Positions 21,089-32,984 of a stretch of DNA of 64,000 nucleotides are shown piece by piece (positions within the stretch are counted from its first letter, which is position 1; every line of letters begins with the position of its first letter). The translations under genes and the position numbers were made by a program. The stretch comes from Cheiracanthium punctorium (taxonomy: Eukaryota; Arthropoda; Arachnida; Araneae; Cheiracanthiidae): contig JAWZYV010016945.1 in NCBI GenBank assembly GCA_038373885.1, positions 434,001 to 498,000 of the forward strand, read 5' to 3'. The notes below the pieces were generated by a model, which worked only from the letters and a program-made list of their open reading frames with translations, was not told where the DNA came from and ran no database searches.

Positions 21089-22544
21089 TTTAGGGATTGT
21101 GAACTCCACTCTGAGTCCGTGCGCAAAGCAAACGCTAATTATAGCCAAATATTCCCCTTTCGAATTCATGCCTTAAAACAGTACACGGGATAAAACATTA
21201 AATTTCACATAAATTTTGAAAACCTTACCTTAAAATTAAAAATATGTATATTGATTTTTTTTAATTTTATAATTCAGGGCGTAACAAACACAGTTCACTA
21301 TAAAGAATTTATTCAAAAGTATTTCGTACTATTGAAAAATTTCACTAGATATTTCTAGTAGAGTTTACTGTCAATCAAATGTAATAATAAGAATGGACTC
21401 CCATCCGCTTAACTGGACCCCTCCACCTATAGTTTTATCTACACACATGCACATCCCAGTGTGACGAGTGGACAAAATTCTTACCAACTTAGGATTTTTT
21501 ATTACAATCGACGAGTGGCTACCGACATTCGTGAGAGTTATCTAGATGCTAATTTCTCTACATTGGATAATCAATAATCTCGCACATTAGCTGCATAATT
21601 AATACTGAGGTCAGGTCAGCGGAGAAATCAGCATAATTTTCTACTTGGATTAATCGTTTTAAAAAACCCTTGTATCACAATATTTTGAGAATCAATAAAA
21701 AATGAAAACAACGAGATATGTGTATTTAAGAGACTGGTCTTAGTGCAGTGATAGTTTGAAAGTTTTGTTAGGCGTGGAAGTATGTAATAATTTTATTTAA
21801 TTAATACTGATGTAAAAAAATTGGATCATAAAGCAGCACTTGACTATTTTTTGAAAGATCATGCTTTATGTAATTTTTGAAATGCCAAACTCATTTTCAT
21901 GCTTCTCTTAGAAATTTATAATTTGAGCACTATCAGTTAAACTAAAAATAAATAGAAAAATAAAACCCTTACAACATTAATAGGAAAAGAGTTTAATTTG
22001 TCCAGAGCATGGGAATTCTCGCAGGAAATTACATTTTTAGAAGTTGTTTCCATAGAAACAGATATTTAATTAGTTCAATTTTCTTTCTACTGTTAAAAAA
22101 AATTAACTTTCGTGAAAGTTCCTTAATGGTAATTTCCTGTGCTCCATGATTTAAGAAATGTAAAAGAAAATAAGTACTTAATGGTTAAAAAAAGTTGCGT
22201 GTATTTACCCATGAGCACTCTCAGTTTTCCGTAGCAACAAAATGTTTTGTAACTAGAAGAATCTGAGTACACAATAAAAGTTTCCTACTAGTTCACGAAA
22301 GCATGTGTGTGTATGGTACATGGAGTATGAAACTTAAAAAAATACTTATAACTTAGATAACTTTCCAACTAAAATAAAAACGTTAATTAATGAAATAGGC
22401 TTTTCATATCTAAGAGAAATGGCAGGTTTGGATTTTAATAGCGAACTACTAACAAACCCTTATGCAATATTTTACTAAGAGGTTATTCCATTGGAACAGA
22501 CTTATTGTAACAGAATAATTAAACTTTATTTAAAAAAAATGCGT
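21089..22544. other. AT-rich intergenic DNA, no gene seen
   Basis: No recognisable motif, repeat pair or long open frame. Confidence 0.55.
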
Positions 22545-22593
22545 GCATGTGAGTGAACACGATAGATCCTAAACGGTGCATTCGATTGAGCTC

Positions 22594-22596
<3 letters not shown>

Positions 22597-22643
<47 letters not shown>
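22597..22643. repeat. TA microsatellite inside tandem unit 1
   Basis: About 23 ta dinucleotides, an expansion at a point where other units have a short ta-rich stretch. Confidence 0.9.
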
Positions 22644-22647
<4 letters not shown>

Positions 22648-23153
22648 ACCACCGTCGCACGACCGGCATTGATTTTGGTGTGTATAAGACTTATAGATTT
22701 TTACAGGACTACGAAAAAGAGTTTTTTTACATTATGAGCTATGGACTGAAATTCGTGAAAGTGCGCTAGCATCTAAACGGTGCATTCGATTGATCACAAA
22801 TTAGGTACATAATAGGTCACAGTCAGCTGATCTGAATAGATTTTTGTGAGAATAGAGTTTCCAGTTTGTTCACGGTATTGCGAAAAATAATTCTGATACG
22901 TTACGACCAATGGACGCAAATCCTTTAAATTGAGCTATAGTCTAAAAGATGCATCCGAATAAGTTCAAAATGGATACTTATATTATAGGAAACCGTCACA
23001 CAACATCTATATGCTGTGTATAGGACTTATGAGTTCTTGGCAGGGCAACAAGTGACTTTTCTTTTATATTATGGCCTATGGACGGAAATTCTTAAAAGTG
23101 CAATAGCGTCTATATGGTGCATTCGATTGAGCTCAAATTTGGTACATATGTTA

Positions 23154-23945
23154 CGGCCAAAGTCCGAAATCGGCCTGCTCGCGAATTGACCGGACAATTC
23201 GCGTTTTGGCCAACATTGCTGTAAACTTACCGGCCAATGTCTGATCTTTTCTTGATTTCGGGCTTTGGCCGGCCGATTCGCGAAGGGGCTTGGGACGATC
23301 GGCCAAAGTAGGAAGAAAGAAATCAAGAACAGATTGTTTTACACACTGTTAAAAATGAAGTATTTAAAAATGAGTACGTCTGTGTACTGTTTTGTTTTTC
23401 TTTTCTTTTTTAAAAGTACAATTGTTTTAGAAACGAGTTCAAATATAAGTGACATCTCTGAGTTAAAAATAAGCTTGTAATATGATCCCGTGTTATTCTG
23501 TTCTCCTATTAAAGCCATAATAGAAATTATTCAGTGAGCGTATATGCTGAAACAACGAGATAGCGCGAAGAATATTGGATTTTCGCCCTTCAAAATGACG
23601 AATTATATCTTGAATAAATGCGTTGTGTAACTTGTAAGAAGACAAAGGCAAATTGAGTACCACATTTTTCAACTACATTTAAGGGGTATCCTTGGTATTT
23701 TTCTGCTCCATAGACCTAATGCTAAAGATCCCAGATCACATTGTCTCCCGAAATATTCCTTCAAAAAATATGAAACTTTTTGCAAAAGCAAATAGATACC
23801 GCTCAGTCTACAATTATCAAAGCCACTTCGCGAAATGCCCAGCCAAAGTAGAATATATAATACTAATTGCTAGTACTTCGGATATTGGCCAAAACGTGAA
23901 TCGGCCAGCCAAATCGCGAACTGGCCGAACTTCGGGCTTTGGCCG
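23154..23945. mobile_element. 792-bp inverted-repeat element built on CGGCCAAAG words
   Basis: The left end cggccaaagtccgaa and right end ttcgggctttggccg begin inverted repeats of about 70 bp that include ggccgattc/gaatcggcc and cgttttggccaa pairs. A second inward-facing copy of the end (atttcgggctttggccg, to about 23271) makes the left 118 bp a hairpin by itself. cgcgaa and ccaaagtag words recur in direct orientation at 23278-23310 and 23828-23851. It is flanked by ta on both sides and inserted in the ~170-bp array. No transposase. Confidence 0.75.
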
Positions 23946-24235
23946 TACCATATGTATTATATGGCACGGTCTCGTGACCTGCATAGATTTTCATGTGTGT
24001 AGAGCAGATCATTTAAAGTGAGCTAGTGTCTAAATGGTGCATTCCATTCAGATCAAATAAGATGCGCATTTTATAGGTCACTGTGCTGCATACTGCATAA
24101 ATTTTAGCAAGTGCACGGCCGACAGTTTTTTACAGGGCTACAAAAAAGTATTATTATACATTGCGGCCTATACACTCAAATCATTTTAAGTGCACTAGTG
24201 CCTGAACATTAGATCCGATTGAGTTGAATGAAATT

Positions 24236-26015
24236 TATTCAAATCCTTGTTAAAGATCAAATGTTTGGAAAGTCGAGTGGAGTCCCTCCAGATTTTTAAC
24301 AATTAATACAATTTATTGTTAATAAATGTATATCACCTGAAAAGACAATCAAAACTTATCTTAATATTAAATAAACAGCACGTATAAACATATTATAAGA
24401 TGATTGCATTAAATAATCATTTCTTTTGCGAATTTCGTTTATTGCCATAACATAAATAACAGAAAAGTACAGTTCTTTCATGCATAGGACTACCATAAAA
24501 TACATAAAAGAAAACAATGCAATTAAACGGTAAAAAGAAAAGCTAATTGCTATGGATATTTTTGTTAGACAAGAATATTAATCCAGTCTAATAGTATTGT
24601 TAATAAAATACGTTCTCAGACATATTGGAAAAACATTTGAATTCCAGAATTGAGCTGCATGTGATCTAAGAAAAAAAATGTGAATGTGTTTTGGAAGAAC
24701 AGTGGTATGACTGTACCAAAAGTATGGTTAGCTCAATCTTCAAACTAGATAGAATAGCGGTAGAACGAAATACATGATGGCTTTCTCATGTGCTAAACAA
24801 GGAATGAGAAACTAGTAAAAATCTCTCCTTCACATCATTATACTAATAACACCTTCTTTTTATTAAAATAACATATTAACAGAAGGATGAAACTTTATAT
24901 TAAAAATGCTAAATTAAATGAACTTACATTCTTATTATTAAAATGCTAAGGAATATCGAATTTTACTTAGAAAAAGAAAGAATAAATATTTATTACTTAA
25001 TTCCCTTTTATTCGCACAATCCATGGAGAACAGTTAAAATTTTTCACCAATGTTTACATATTAAGAGAATTTTATCAGACATAAAAATTCTTACTTTAAG
25101 TTCAGTTTGTTTTTACACCTGTGACTTTTATTTAAAAATAAAATAAAACATAAATCGCAGAAAAGTTCTAAAATATTATGCAGGGCTTTTTATTTCTTGA
25201 AAGAATTTTCTGCCCATATGTCTTATGTATTTCAAACATTCGTAGCTACTTTAAAATTTTGCGAGAGAAAAAGTTTCGAATTTAAAATGGAAAAATATTT
25301 TCAAAGAAAACATGTCTGTTTTTGTTTTTTTAACTTTCATTTACTTAGAATGCATATAAGCATTTCCTTAAATATATATAGTATATATTCCTTAAAAGAT
25401 ACATATAAATTTTATTAATTAAAATTTGAGTTTATGAACCTGTACGGGATGGCGGTAAATGAAGTGTAAGCGTTTGGAAGAGAGTCTAACAGTTAACTTT
25501 TTAAATTTCTTTGAAATGCCATATTTATTCTGGTTAGAGCAACAAGTCAAGTAATTTGAATTGCATTTTAATCGATAGATGCCGCTTTAAGGATTTTTAT
25601 TGGAAAAAAGTTCATTATTTTTCATTATTTATAAATATATCTTGTTTGTAAAGAAACAGAAACGAAAAGAGAAATCCCGTTAAGCGCATTCATCATAAAA
25701 CAATGTACAAGTAATAAAATGACAGAACAAAAACTCGAATACAATCTCTCTAAGGTTCAATACGACCATTAGGACGCAGTTCGTTGTTGTATATATGTCG
25801 GCTGATCTGCTATTCTGAGCTTTACTTTAGGCTGAAGTTAATAGATTTTCTGAGAAATAGACTAAAATTGCGTTTGTTTGATGTAAATCAAAGACTTCAT
25901 TTGGCATCAAATTTGGCGATGCATCCTTAATAAACAGCAAACTTAGCGAAAGTCTGGTTAGATTTTAGATTATTGGTAATGGTTATTTAGATTATTGGTA
26001 ATCTCTAAAACTGTA
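24236..26015. other. AT-rich intergenic DNA, no gene seen
   Basis: Very AT-rich. The only structure noticed is a 15-mer, tagattattggtaat, repeated at 25966-25980 and 25988-26002, just left of the piggyBac-like element. Confidence 0.55.
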
Positions 26016-26401
26016 TTAACCCTTGAAGACGGGAGATAGGCTTTTCAACCAAGACACAGAGCATCTTAAATGACGGACATGGCTCATACTTTGACCGACT
26101 AATCCTTTCTCCTCCTCTGTTATTGTTGACATGTACCGGATGGTCAGGGAAAAATGTCAACATCCTTCCATCATTTCACTTGCACCGCAGTTTATAAAAA
26201 GGGAAAAAATACGTGTTAACGGAATCACTCTGTCCAAGAATCTCATTTTACACCGTGAGCGGAAAAGAGTAAACCGTCAACTATTGATGTACAAAGAATA
26301 GTTTCATCCAAAGATTCACTGAAAGGAGGAAAGCATTCTGGAGACATCCCCGTCATTTTAATCATAACACGGACAAAATCTTCCCGCCGTTAAAAGGTTA
26401 A
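26016..26401. mobile_element. piggyBac-like non-autonomous element, 386 bp
   Basis: Bounded by TTAA at 26016-26019 and 26398-26401. Inside the left TTAA is cccttgaagacgggagat. Inside the right, on the opposite strand, is ccttttaacggcgggaagat, an imperfect inverted repeat of the CCCTTT type seen in piggyBac termini. The interior is GC-richer than its surroundings and has no transposase. Target and terminus agree, so the superfamily call is fairly safe. Confidence 0.7.
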
Positions 26402-29400
26402 CAGTTATGTAACCTTCAGGAACTCTTTAAAACGGCTACAAATGCTGTGCATTGTTTTAGGTTTATGGTAAGCTGTCATATACGTCAGGGGTAGAAATTA
26501 AAATATTTAGTCAGTGCTCCAAAGGACCAGAGACGTCTGACTTCCCTGATCTGTATATTTCAAACATGGTTTTATGATTTAAAAAATGAAAACAAAAGAA
26601 ATTATATGAGGAATGTACATTGATTTCCGTTAAGGGCTGAATTATATAATGTAAATACCTATTATAAAATATTAAATAGTTTAAATTATTTGATGTGTAA
26701 TAGTAAAATTAGATAACATATTTTGTTGAACTAATTTGACACAGTTTGCAAGAGAAAAGTGTAAATAAAACTTTACTGGACTTACGTTACGGACCAACAA
26801 ATTCTGTGTTCGACTGGTCGTTATAATCTGCTCTTGTAAATCACAGTGATGCATGCACTATTTTTGGTAACAAAATTTTAATTTTTATTATATTTATTTT
26901 GTTTTGTTTGAAAAAATTTCCGTCTTCAAATTGCCCTTTAAACAATCACTGATCATAAAATGCAATGCGTTGGAATAATTTGTGTGTAAGTGTGATAACT
27001 ACTTATGCTATATACACAACTTTCATGAACTTATACGATTCCATAACCATAATATAAAAATTGCATATCTGCGGCAGTGTAGATATGTACAGGTAGAGAA
27101 GTCGAATTCATAAGTAGTCTTCAACTTAGATAGAGAGTGTCAAAAATCAGAATAAAATTTGAAATACAAATGTGTCTGTAAGTTCAATGAAATATTGTAA
27201 AACCAAAACCTCGTAAGTCACTGTCATAATATTTAGCTCGAATACTAAAGATCTGCCGCACAGTAAGTCACAGAACAGATGAGGTCCTGTCAGAACATAT
27301 TTGTTGTTCTCCGGTACTTTCAAGAGTTATTGCATTTTCAATAGTTCCCTTACTTGTTTTCCATTATTTGATTTTATTACGTGTCATGCTCTGGTTCCAG
27401 AAATAAATTTTAGCTCTCTTACAACTTCAGTATTTCTTATTCATATTATCACGTACATTATCTCCTCTCTTTCTTAAAACGACAACAATTTATCGTGTAT
27501 AATCAATATTGTTCTGACAAGAAAGCACTTTCATGTAAATCATGGCCTCGGTTAACAGTTGAGATTAAGACAAAATGTCAATGAAAGATTTTTTAAACTT
27601 GATGCAAAATTCAATAAGTTTGTTCTATTTTTAATAGTATAAAACATCACTTGTAGGGCTAATGTGGGACTGATCACTTTCAATTAAATATTGAAACATT
27701 AAACTGATAATTAATTGAGTGCCTCTCGCTCTGTTATTCAGAAAGAAAATCTTTTCACATTTCAGCGTACAGATTCCAAGTAATTATTATTTGTTCATTT
27801 AATACCACATCACCCAAATAAAATATAGCCCTGCTTCCTTGTTATTCATTTATCTAAAACCACGTTCAGTGAGTTAAAAATAGGCAAAAATATTTATGCA
27901 GAATGTGACATCTTTATAAAAAGCATTCGATGAGATATAGAGTATTTGGTAAAACATTTATTCGACAGCATAATCTAAACGCAACTTGCTCTGCATCTAA
28001 CGATTATAGTAGTTTTTTTAAGGTAAAATAATTTGTACAAATTTTTTATTATTAATACAATTATCAATGGAACGATCTCATTAGTCTTTTCCATATTTAA
28101 ACGTAAAAGATCACTTAAGGCTACCGAATACGTCATTTAGAAATGCACCATTAAAAATTCTTTGAACAATCTATGCCTTAGAATGTGCTAAATTTCTCGA
28201 TACAGATTAAGCCCACAAAAGGACCAACGACGCAAGAAATTTAATCGAATTTCATCCCTTTACTATAAACGCAAATTCCATTTTTATGAGTAAAAATAAA
28301 TTTATACACTTTATAAAGAAAAAAATATAACACAGATTTATGTCAAATAACCATAATTGAGGTTCTAGGGACGTTTATTCTCTTCTGAGAGATAAAATTC
28401 GTAACACTTAAAAAAAAATTGAAGTTTCTTTAAAAAGCCATCTAAGCTGGATAAAAAGTGATGAATCTGAAAAAGAAAAAGAGACTAATATGTATTGCCA
28501 CCAGACAGCGTGACGGTAGTACCTTTTATACTTCCTGCGTTTTTGTGGAATGTGGAAGGGATTACTTTTTCTCCCTGGCAAGTCTCCTGTACTATTGATC
28601 ACAGTCCGTAGTTCTTACTATCACCATTTTATTTTTTATTGCTTCGCTACAAACACTCTCTCTATAAATGATTGTGGGCAGTCATGAGTATTTGTTACAG
28701 AACGCTCCAAAAGCATGTATGAAATGATAAAATCGATATAACGCATTTATGGGCAAATCATCTGCTGAAATTAAAGTTTAAATGTTATCTATTGCGGAAT
28801 TTTATAATTAAATGTTTTAAATTTGTTTTTAAAAGATCAGTAAAATATTGTAATTCAAGCGAAATACTGTGACATATAGAAATATCTGGCATATTTAATT
28901 TCCTACAGTATACGAAATGTGTTAGAAAGCTAGGATTAATAGCAACGCAATTAAAATGATTTATATTAATGGGAGCTCCACGTGTGAAGAAACAAACGTC
29001 GGCATAATCGTCCATTTGCATCCAAACGTATATTTACATTATTTGAAGCTCCACTGCTGCAGAAGCCTTCGCAAACTAATTCATAGTTCACGAAAACCGC
29101 ATGACATAGATGACCTGAAAATACGTAGTCTGAAAATAATTAATTAGTAATATAATCTAACGCGTATATTTTCGAATCTAGTTTATATGTAGAGTAGCAG
29201 AAATTTCTTCAAAGCGTTATGGTTTGATATGGTGGACTGGATGCTGAAAGAGAAGTTAAATGAAAGTCACAGTGAAATTGCCTTTATACTTGCGTAATAA
29301 TTTTATTTAGTAGGTACGATTATTATACTGAAATAAACTAATAATATAAGATGACTTATTTGAAATAAGATTTAAATATACGGCTGCGACATGAATGTGA

Positions 29401-29879
29401 TTTACTTTTGAAGTTTATGTTCTTCGTAATTACTTTCAGTAAGTCAATTAAATGTTTTTACGCAATATATTAAAAACAAATTAAACAAATCTCTTCAGAC
29501 AGTAAGTTTTATGAGGAAGATTTTAATACTAACATGTGTTCTTATTAAAAATATTTCTGCATGTGAACTATGTATATATATATATTTATAGTAAAAAATA
29601 GTAGATTTTTTTATGCAGATAGTAATTTACGACTTACTTACATAAAGAATTCAACTTAGCAATTTAAGTAGTTTTTTAAGTATTATTTATGAAAGTACAT
29701 TTTAAAATCTATAATAGTTTTAAATATTATTATACTACGGATTTGCATTTATTATAGAAAAATACAGTGTCTATAAAAATAAGAAGGAAAAAGAAAAATA
29801 CTCTCAGTTTGTCAAATACGTTAACCATTAATAATAACTACGTTCACGTTACCTTAAATAAATTATCATATTGTGAAAA
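26402..29879. other. AT-rich intergenic DNA, no gene seen
   Basis: No gene or element recognised. Two opposite-strand open frames overlap at 28785-29147 and neither has a family motif. Confidence 0.55.
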
Positions 29880-30950
29880 AAACTTTCACTTCACGGGCAG
29901 GGGGCGGGGGATGAAACAGATTCGACGGATCCATCTTGCAGGTCAACCTCGAGATGCGCGGAAAATTTAAGATGGCGTTACTCCAAGACGCCGTAGGTCA
30001 TCGAAGGGAGAAACGGTGCACTGAGTCCGATCATTAGACGATGAATGCAAATATCCTTCAAGTCAGTGTAACATTCGTTCCTGAGTTCATCAGGTATATG
30101 ACAATGCAAATAACATGGTATTATTATTATGAGGACGAGCTTGGAAGCGCCCTTTTAATATGCAGCCCATAATCAGAACGAATTTAATACATACGGCGCT
30201 AGCATGCTAAGAAAGCAGGAAACTCGCAATACAGCTCGTAGTAAAATCCATTAACTGTCCAAAATTATACTTAAACATCACCATTTGCCTCTTACCTTAC
30301 CCCCTACCATCCAAATGGTAAGCGTTTTGTACAGAAATGGTTAACTTGCAATTGGAGGAAACTGGCACAAGGCGGCAGTGTAGGGTACATGTATGTATGT
30401 TTTGATTTAGGCCGTACGTCAGGTGGGCTAAAGGAGTAACAAAATGTGCCAGAACATAGATCCGTTAACGTTCAGGAGAAGAGGTAAATTTTCCATCTGC
30501 GTTGCATGAAAAGCAACAAGCCAGTTAACACTCCTTCCAAAGTTTCTAACGTGATTTTATTGAAGAATCGGTAGATCATATAGAATCGTTCGATGCCAAG
30601 GGGGCGGGAAAGGAATGCAAAGTTTTACTGCTTGGCTGTTTAACTTGAACTAAAGTGTTTTCTTTTGGGGGCGATTTGGTTAGATTTACACTACAAACGT
30701 GGCGATACCGCGTTAACAAAAATCCGCCAACAATTAAGATATTGGTGCACACATCCGCAGCAGTTAAGTGTAATAAAATGTGCAAATTTGCAGTCATAAA
30801 CCACTAGAACCGAAATGCTTAGTGCGGATGTAGAGGGGCTGTATAAAACATGCACCGCGCAAAATACAGGACAGGGATTATATAGGAGTGCCGAAAAACA
30901 ATATGTGATGTTGGCATCACAGGGCGTACTTCCAGTTTCAATAAATTTTT
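29880..30950. other. Kilobase of raised GC without a recognisable gene
   Basis: Composition shifts abruptly here (gggcagggggcgggggatg at 29895; later ggcggcagtg, gggcgggaaagg, gggggcgattt) against flanks that are mainly A and T. All frames are interrupted, so no long exon is present. A TATAAAA lies at 30842-30848 near the right edge, followed by gcaccgcgc. A promoter or conserved regulatory block, a non-coding RNA gene, or an old GC-rich repeat are all possible. I cannot choose between them. Confidence 0.35.
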
Positions 30951-32860
30951 AATCTATTTCTTTAACTATGTTTTTAGAATAAAATATATTTTTGAGAATA
31001 TAAAATTAATTCCTATTCAATATATGCACCTTTCCTCTCTGCAGAGAGAAAAAGTGCCTCTCTTAGAAATTCCTTCTAAATATTTTGGAGCAGTCTACTT
31101 AAAGTGTCCCAAGGGAGATGCACCAACAATTTAAAGAAGACTAAGCATTCAAAAGTTTTACTGGAATATATTTATTGTCACATAAGAAACAACATTTGGT
31201 AGGAATATACGACTTTTGAATTACTTGGGGAAGTAAAGAGAAATGATAGAAAAACTTTTAAAATAACTTTTATTTATACTGCAATACAATTACACATTTC
31301 TGTTTATTGCAAATGTTACGTTATAAACTCCAGATCAATAAAATACCAATGTGGGCAAGCAGCTACCCATACAGATGGGATATCATTGCATGACGTAGAT
31401 GGGATGTTGGTATAAAACTGGTTAAATGGTTAATCATAGAAATAAACAAGAAGAGTGTACAGGCCTATAATTTTTATTCTATACCTTCTCGGTACCGGAA
31501 TGTTATGTTTTTTATCTTTTTTAACACATTCATAGGATTAAGATAAATAGTGACCGCAAAATTGTTTTTATTTAATGACTATCTTCAGTGCACTTTTCCA
31601 TTGCACAAATACGTATGTTAATTAATACTATACCATCACTACGCGAAGTACTGTAAAATTAAGTCACACTGCATGCCTAATACTTTGAAACATTCTGTGC
31701 GCCTAGTGAATAAAATTAAAGCATTCGTAAAATAAGTAAGCAGAAAACACAATTTAAACATTATTTACAACACATTTTAAACATTATTTTAAACATAATT
31801 TCATAAAAGTTTATTTTTAAACAAGTCTAGATCTTATAAGGTTTAATAATGAAAGCTCATTTGCATTGTTGTTTAATAAATTATTTCCTTTTAAAGAGTA
31901 CGTTTCTTGAAACAAATTTGTAACCTCTATGTAAACAAACACATTTATGTTGCAGGGGAATGAAATATATTATAATGCTTCAAAACATATTAATTGCGAC
32001 TTTCTTAATGTGGAATGTGTATTCCAAGATGAATTCCATTGTTTGTTAGTCGCCGTAGGTGGATTATCAAAAGAAACTGATGATATTTCTGAATAAACAT
32101 TCTCTAAGAAATACCTTTTTGTAATGTAAGTCTTATGGAACGTTACGTAGAAATATTCCATAAAAAAGTTAGATTGTTTCTTTATTTTGCAAGAAATGCT
32201 ACTGTTATTAGATAAATCTAACATTAAATAGAAAGTAATTACGAACACAACCTTTTTACAAATTCCTTAATTGAGATTTTCTGGAAAAATATGAAGTAAA
32301 ATGAAAACTAGAGAGGGATTCAGTTATAGAGCTGTTTTCCGTAAAGCTCCAAAAGAAATGTGCTTTAAGATGAATTGAATAATCTTAAGAAGTAAGCCGT
32401 AATAGTTAAAATTGGGAGATAACCTACGCCAGTTACAGAGTTACAATAAATTTAGACAAATGAAATTAAAATAAAGAAGAAGCGATTGGACAATTTTTAA
32501 AAGCCGGTGTATGACATCAAAATGATGTATGCCAGAATAATAGCCAACATTGGGGGCAGAACGGAGTGAGAAGAAACGATACTGTTGCAGAATACCTTGC
32601 TTGGTTACTGGGTTGGTCGTTCCAAAGTCCAATAGGTGTAGAAAGTACTTGTAGAGTTCACTTGTCAGGATGGAACACGAACTTTATTGCTTCGAGAACT
32701 TCGTCGAACAATCAGCTGTACAAAATTCACAGACACTAACGGCAGCTGCTTTCTATAACAGTCCGCAGAAATGTGGACAACTAACGCCATCTGTTAGACC
32801 ACATATAAATAAACAATTAAAAATCACAGAAAGCCGAAATGAAACCACGAACGGGGAAAG
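30951..32860. other. AT-rich intergenic DNA, no gene seen
   Basis: No recognisable coding sequence. A GC-richer stretch from about 32400 grades into the next feature. It has short open frames on both strands without known motifs. Confidence 0.5.
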
Positions 32861-32869
32861 AGCGGATTG

Positions 32870-32984
32870 AACAGTTAAATGGCGGCAAAAATGCATCCCC
32901 GCGGAAATCGCGGGGTGTGCAAATTTTGCTACTTCTATGTTGCCCGTGGAAATCGCGGGATGTGCAGCGAGAGGGTTAAACACA
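32870..32984. repeat. Short direct repeat and possible piggyBac-type terminus
   Basis: cccgcggaaatcgcggggtg (32896) and cccgtggaaatcgcgggatg (32942) are two copies of a ~24-bp word, 46 bp apart and each partly palindromic. The block ends gcgagagggttaa, on the other strand TTAACCCTCTCGC, which resembles a piggyBac-type end. No opposing terminus was found, so this is at most one end of an element. Confidence 0.35.

Larger units (their letters stand above)
22545..24235. repeat. Tandem array of a ~170-bp unit, about six copies
   Basis: The word tgcattcgattgagctcaaa or a variant recurs near 22577, 22781, 22948, 23118, 24038 and 24208. Between anchors the order ggtacata, ataggtcac, ttttacagggcta, ttatggcctatgga, aagtgcgctag is largely kept. 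Spacing is about 170 bp once the TA run in unit 1 and the 792-bp insertion in unit 4/5 are set aside. Units are diverged, and the one split by the insertion lacks part of its middle. It may be old satellite DNA. Confidence 0.75.
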
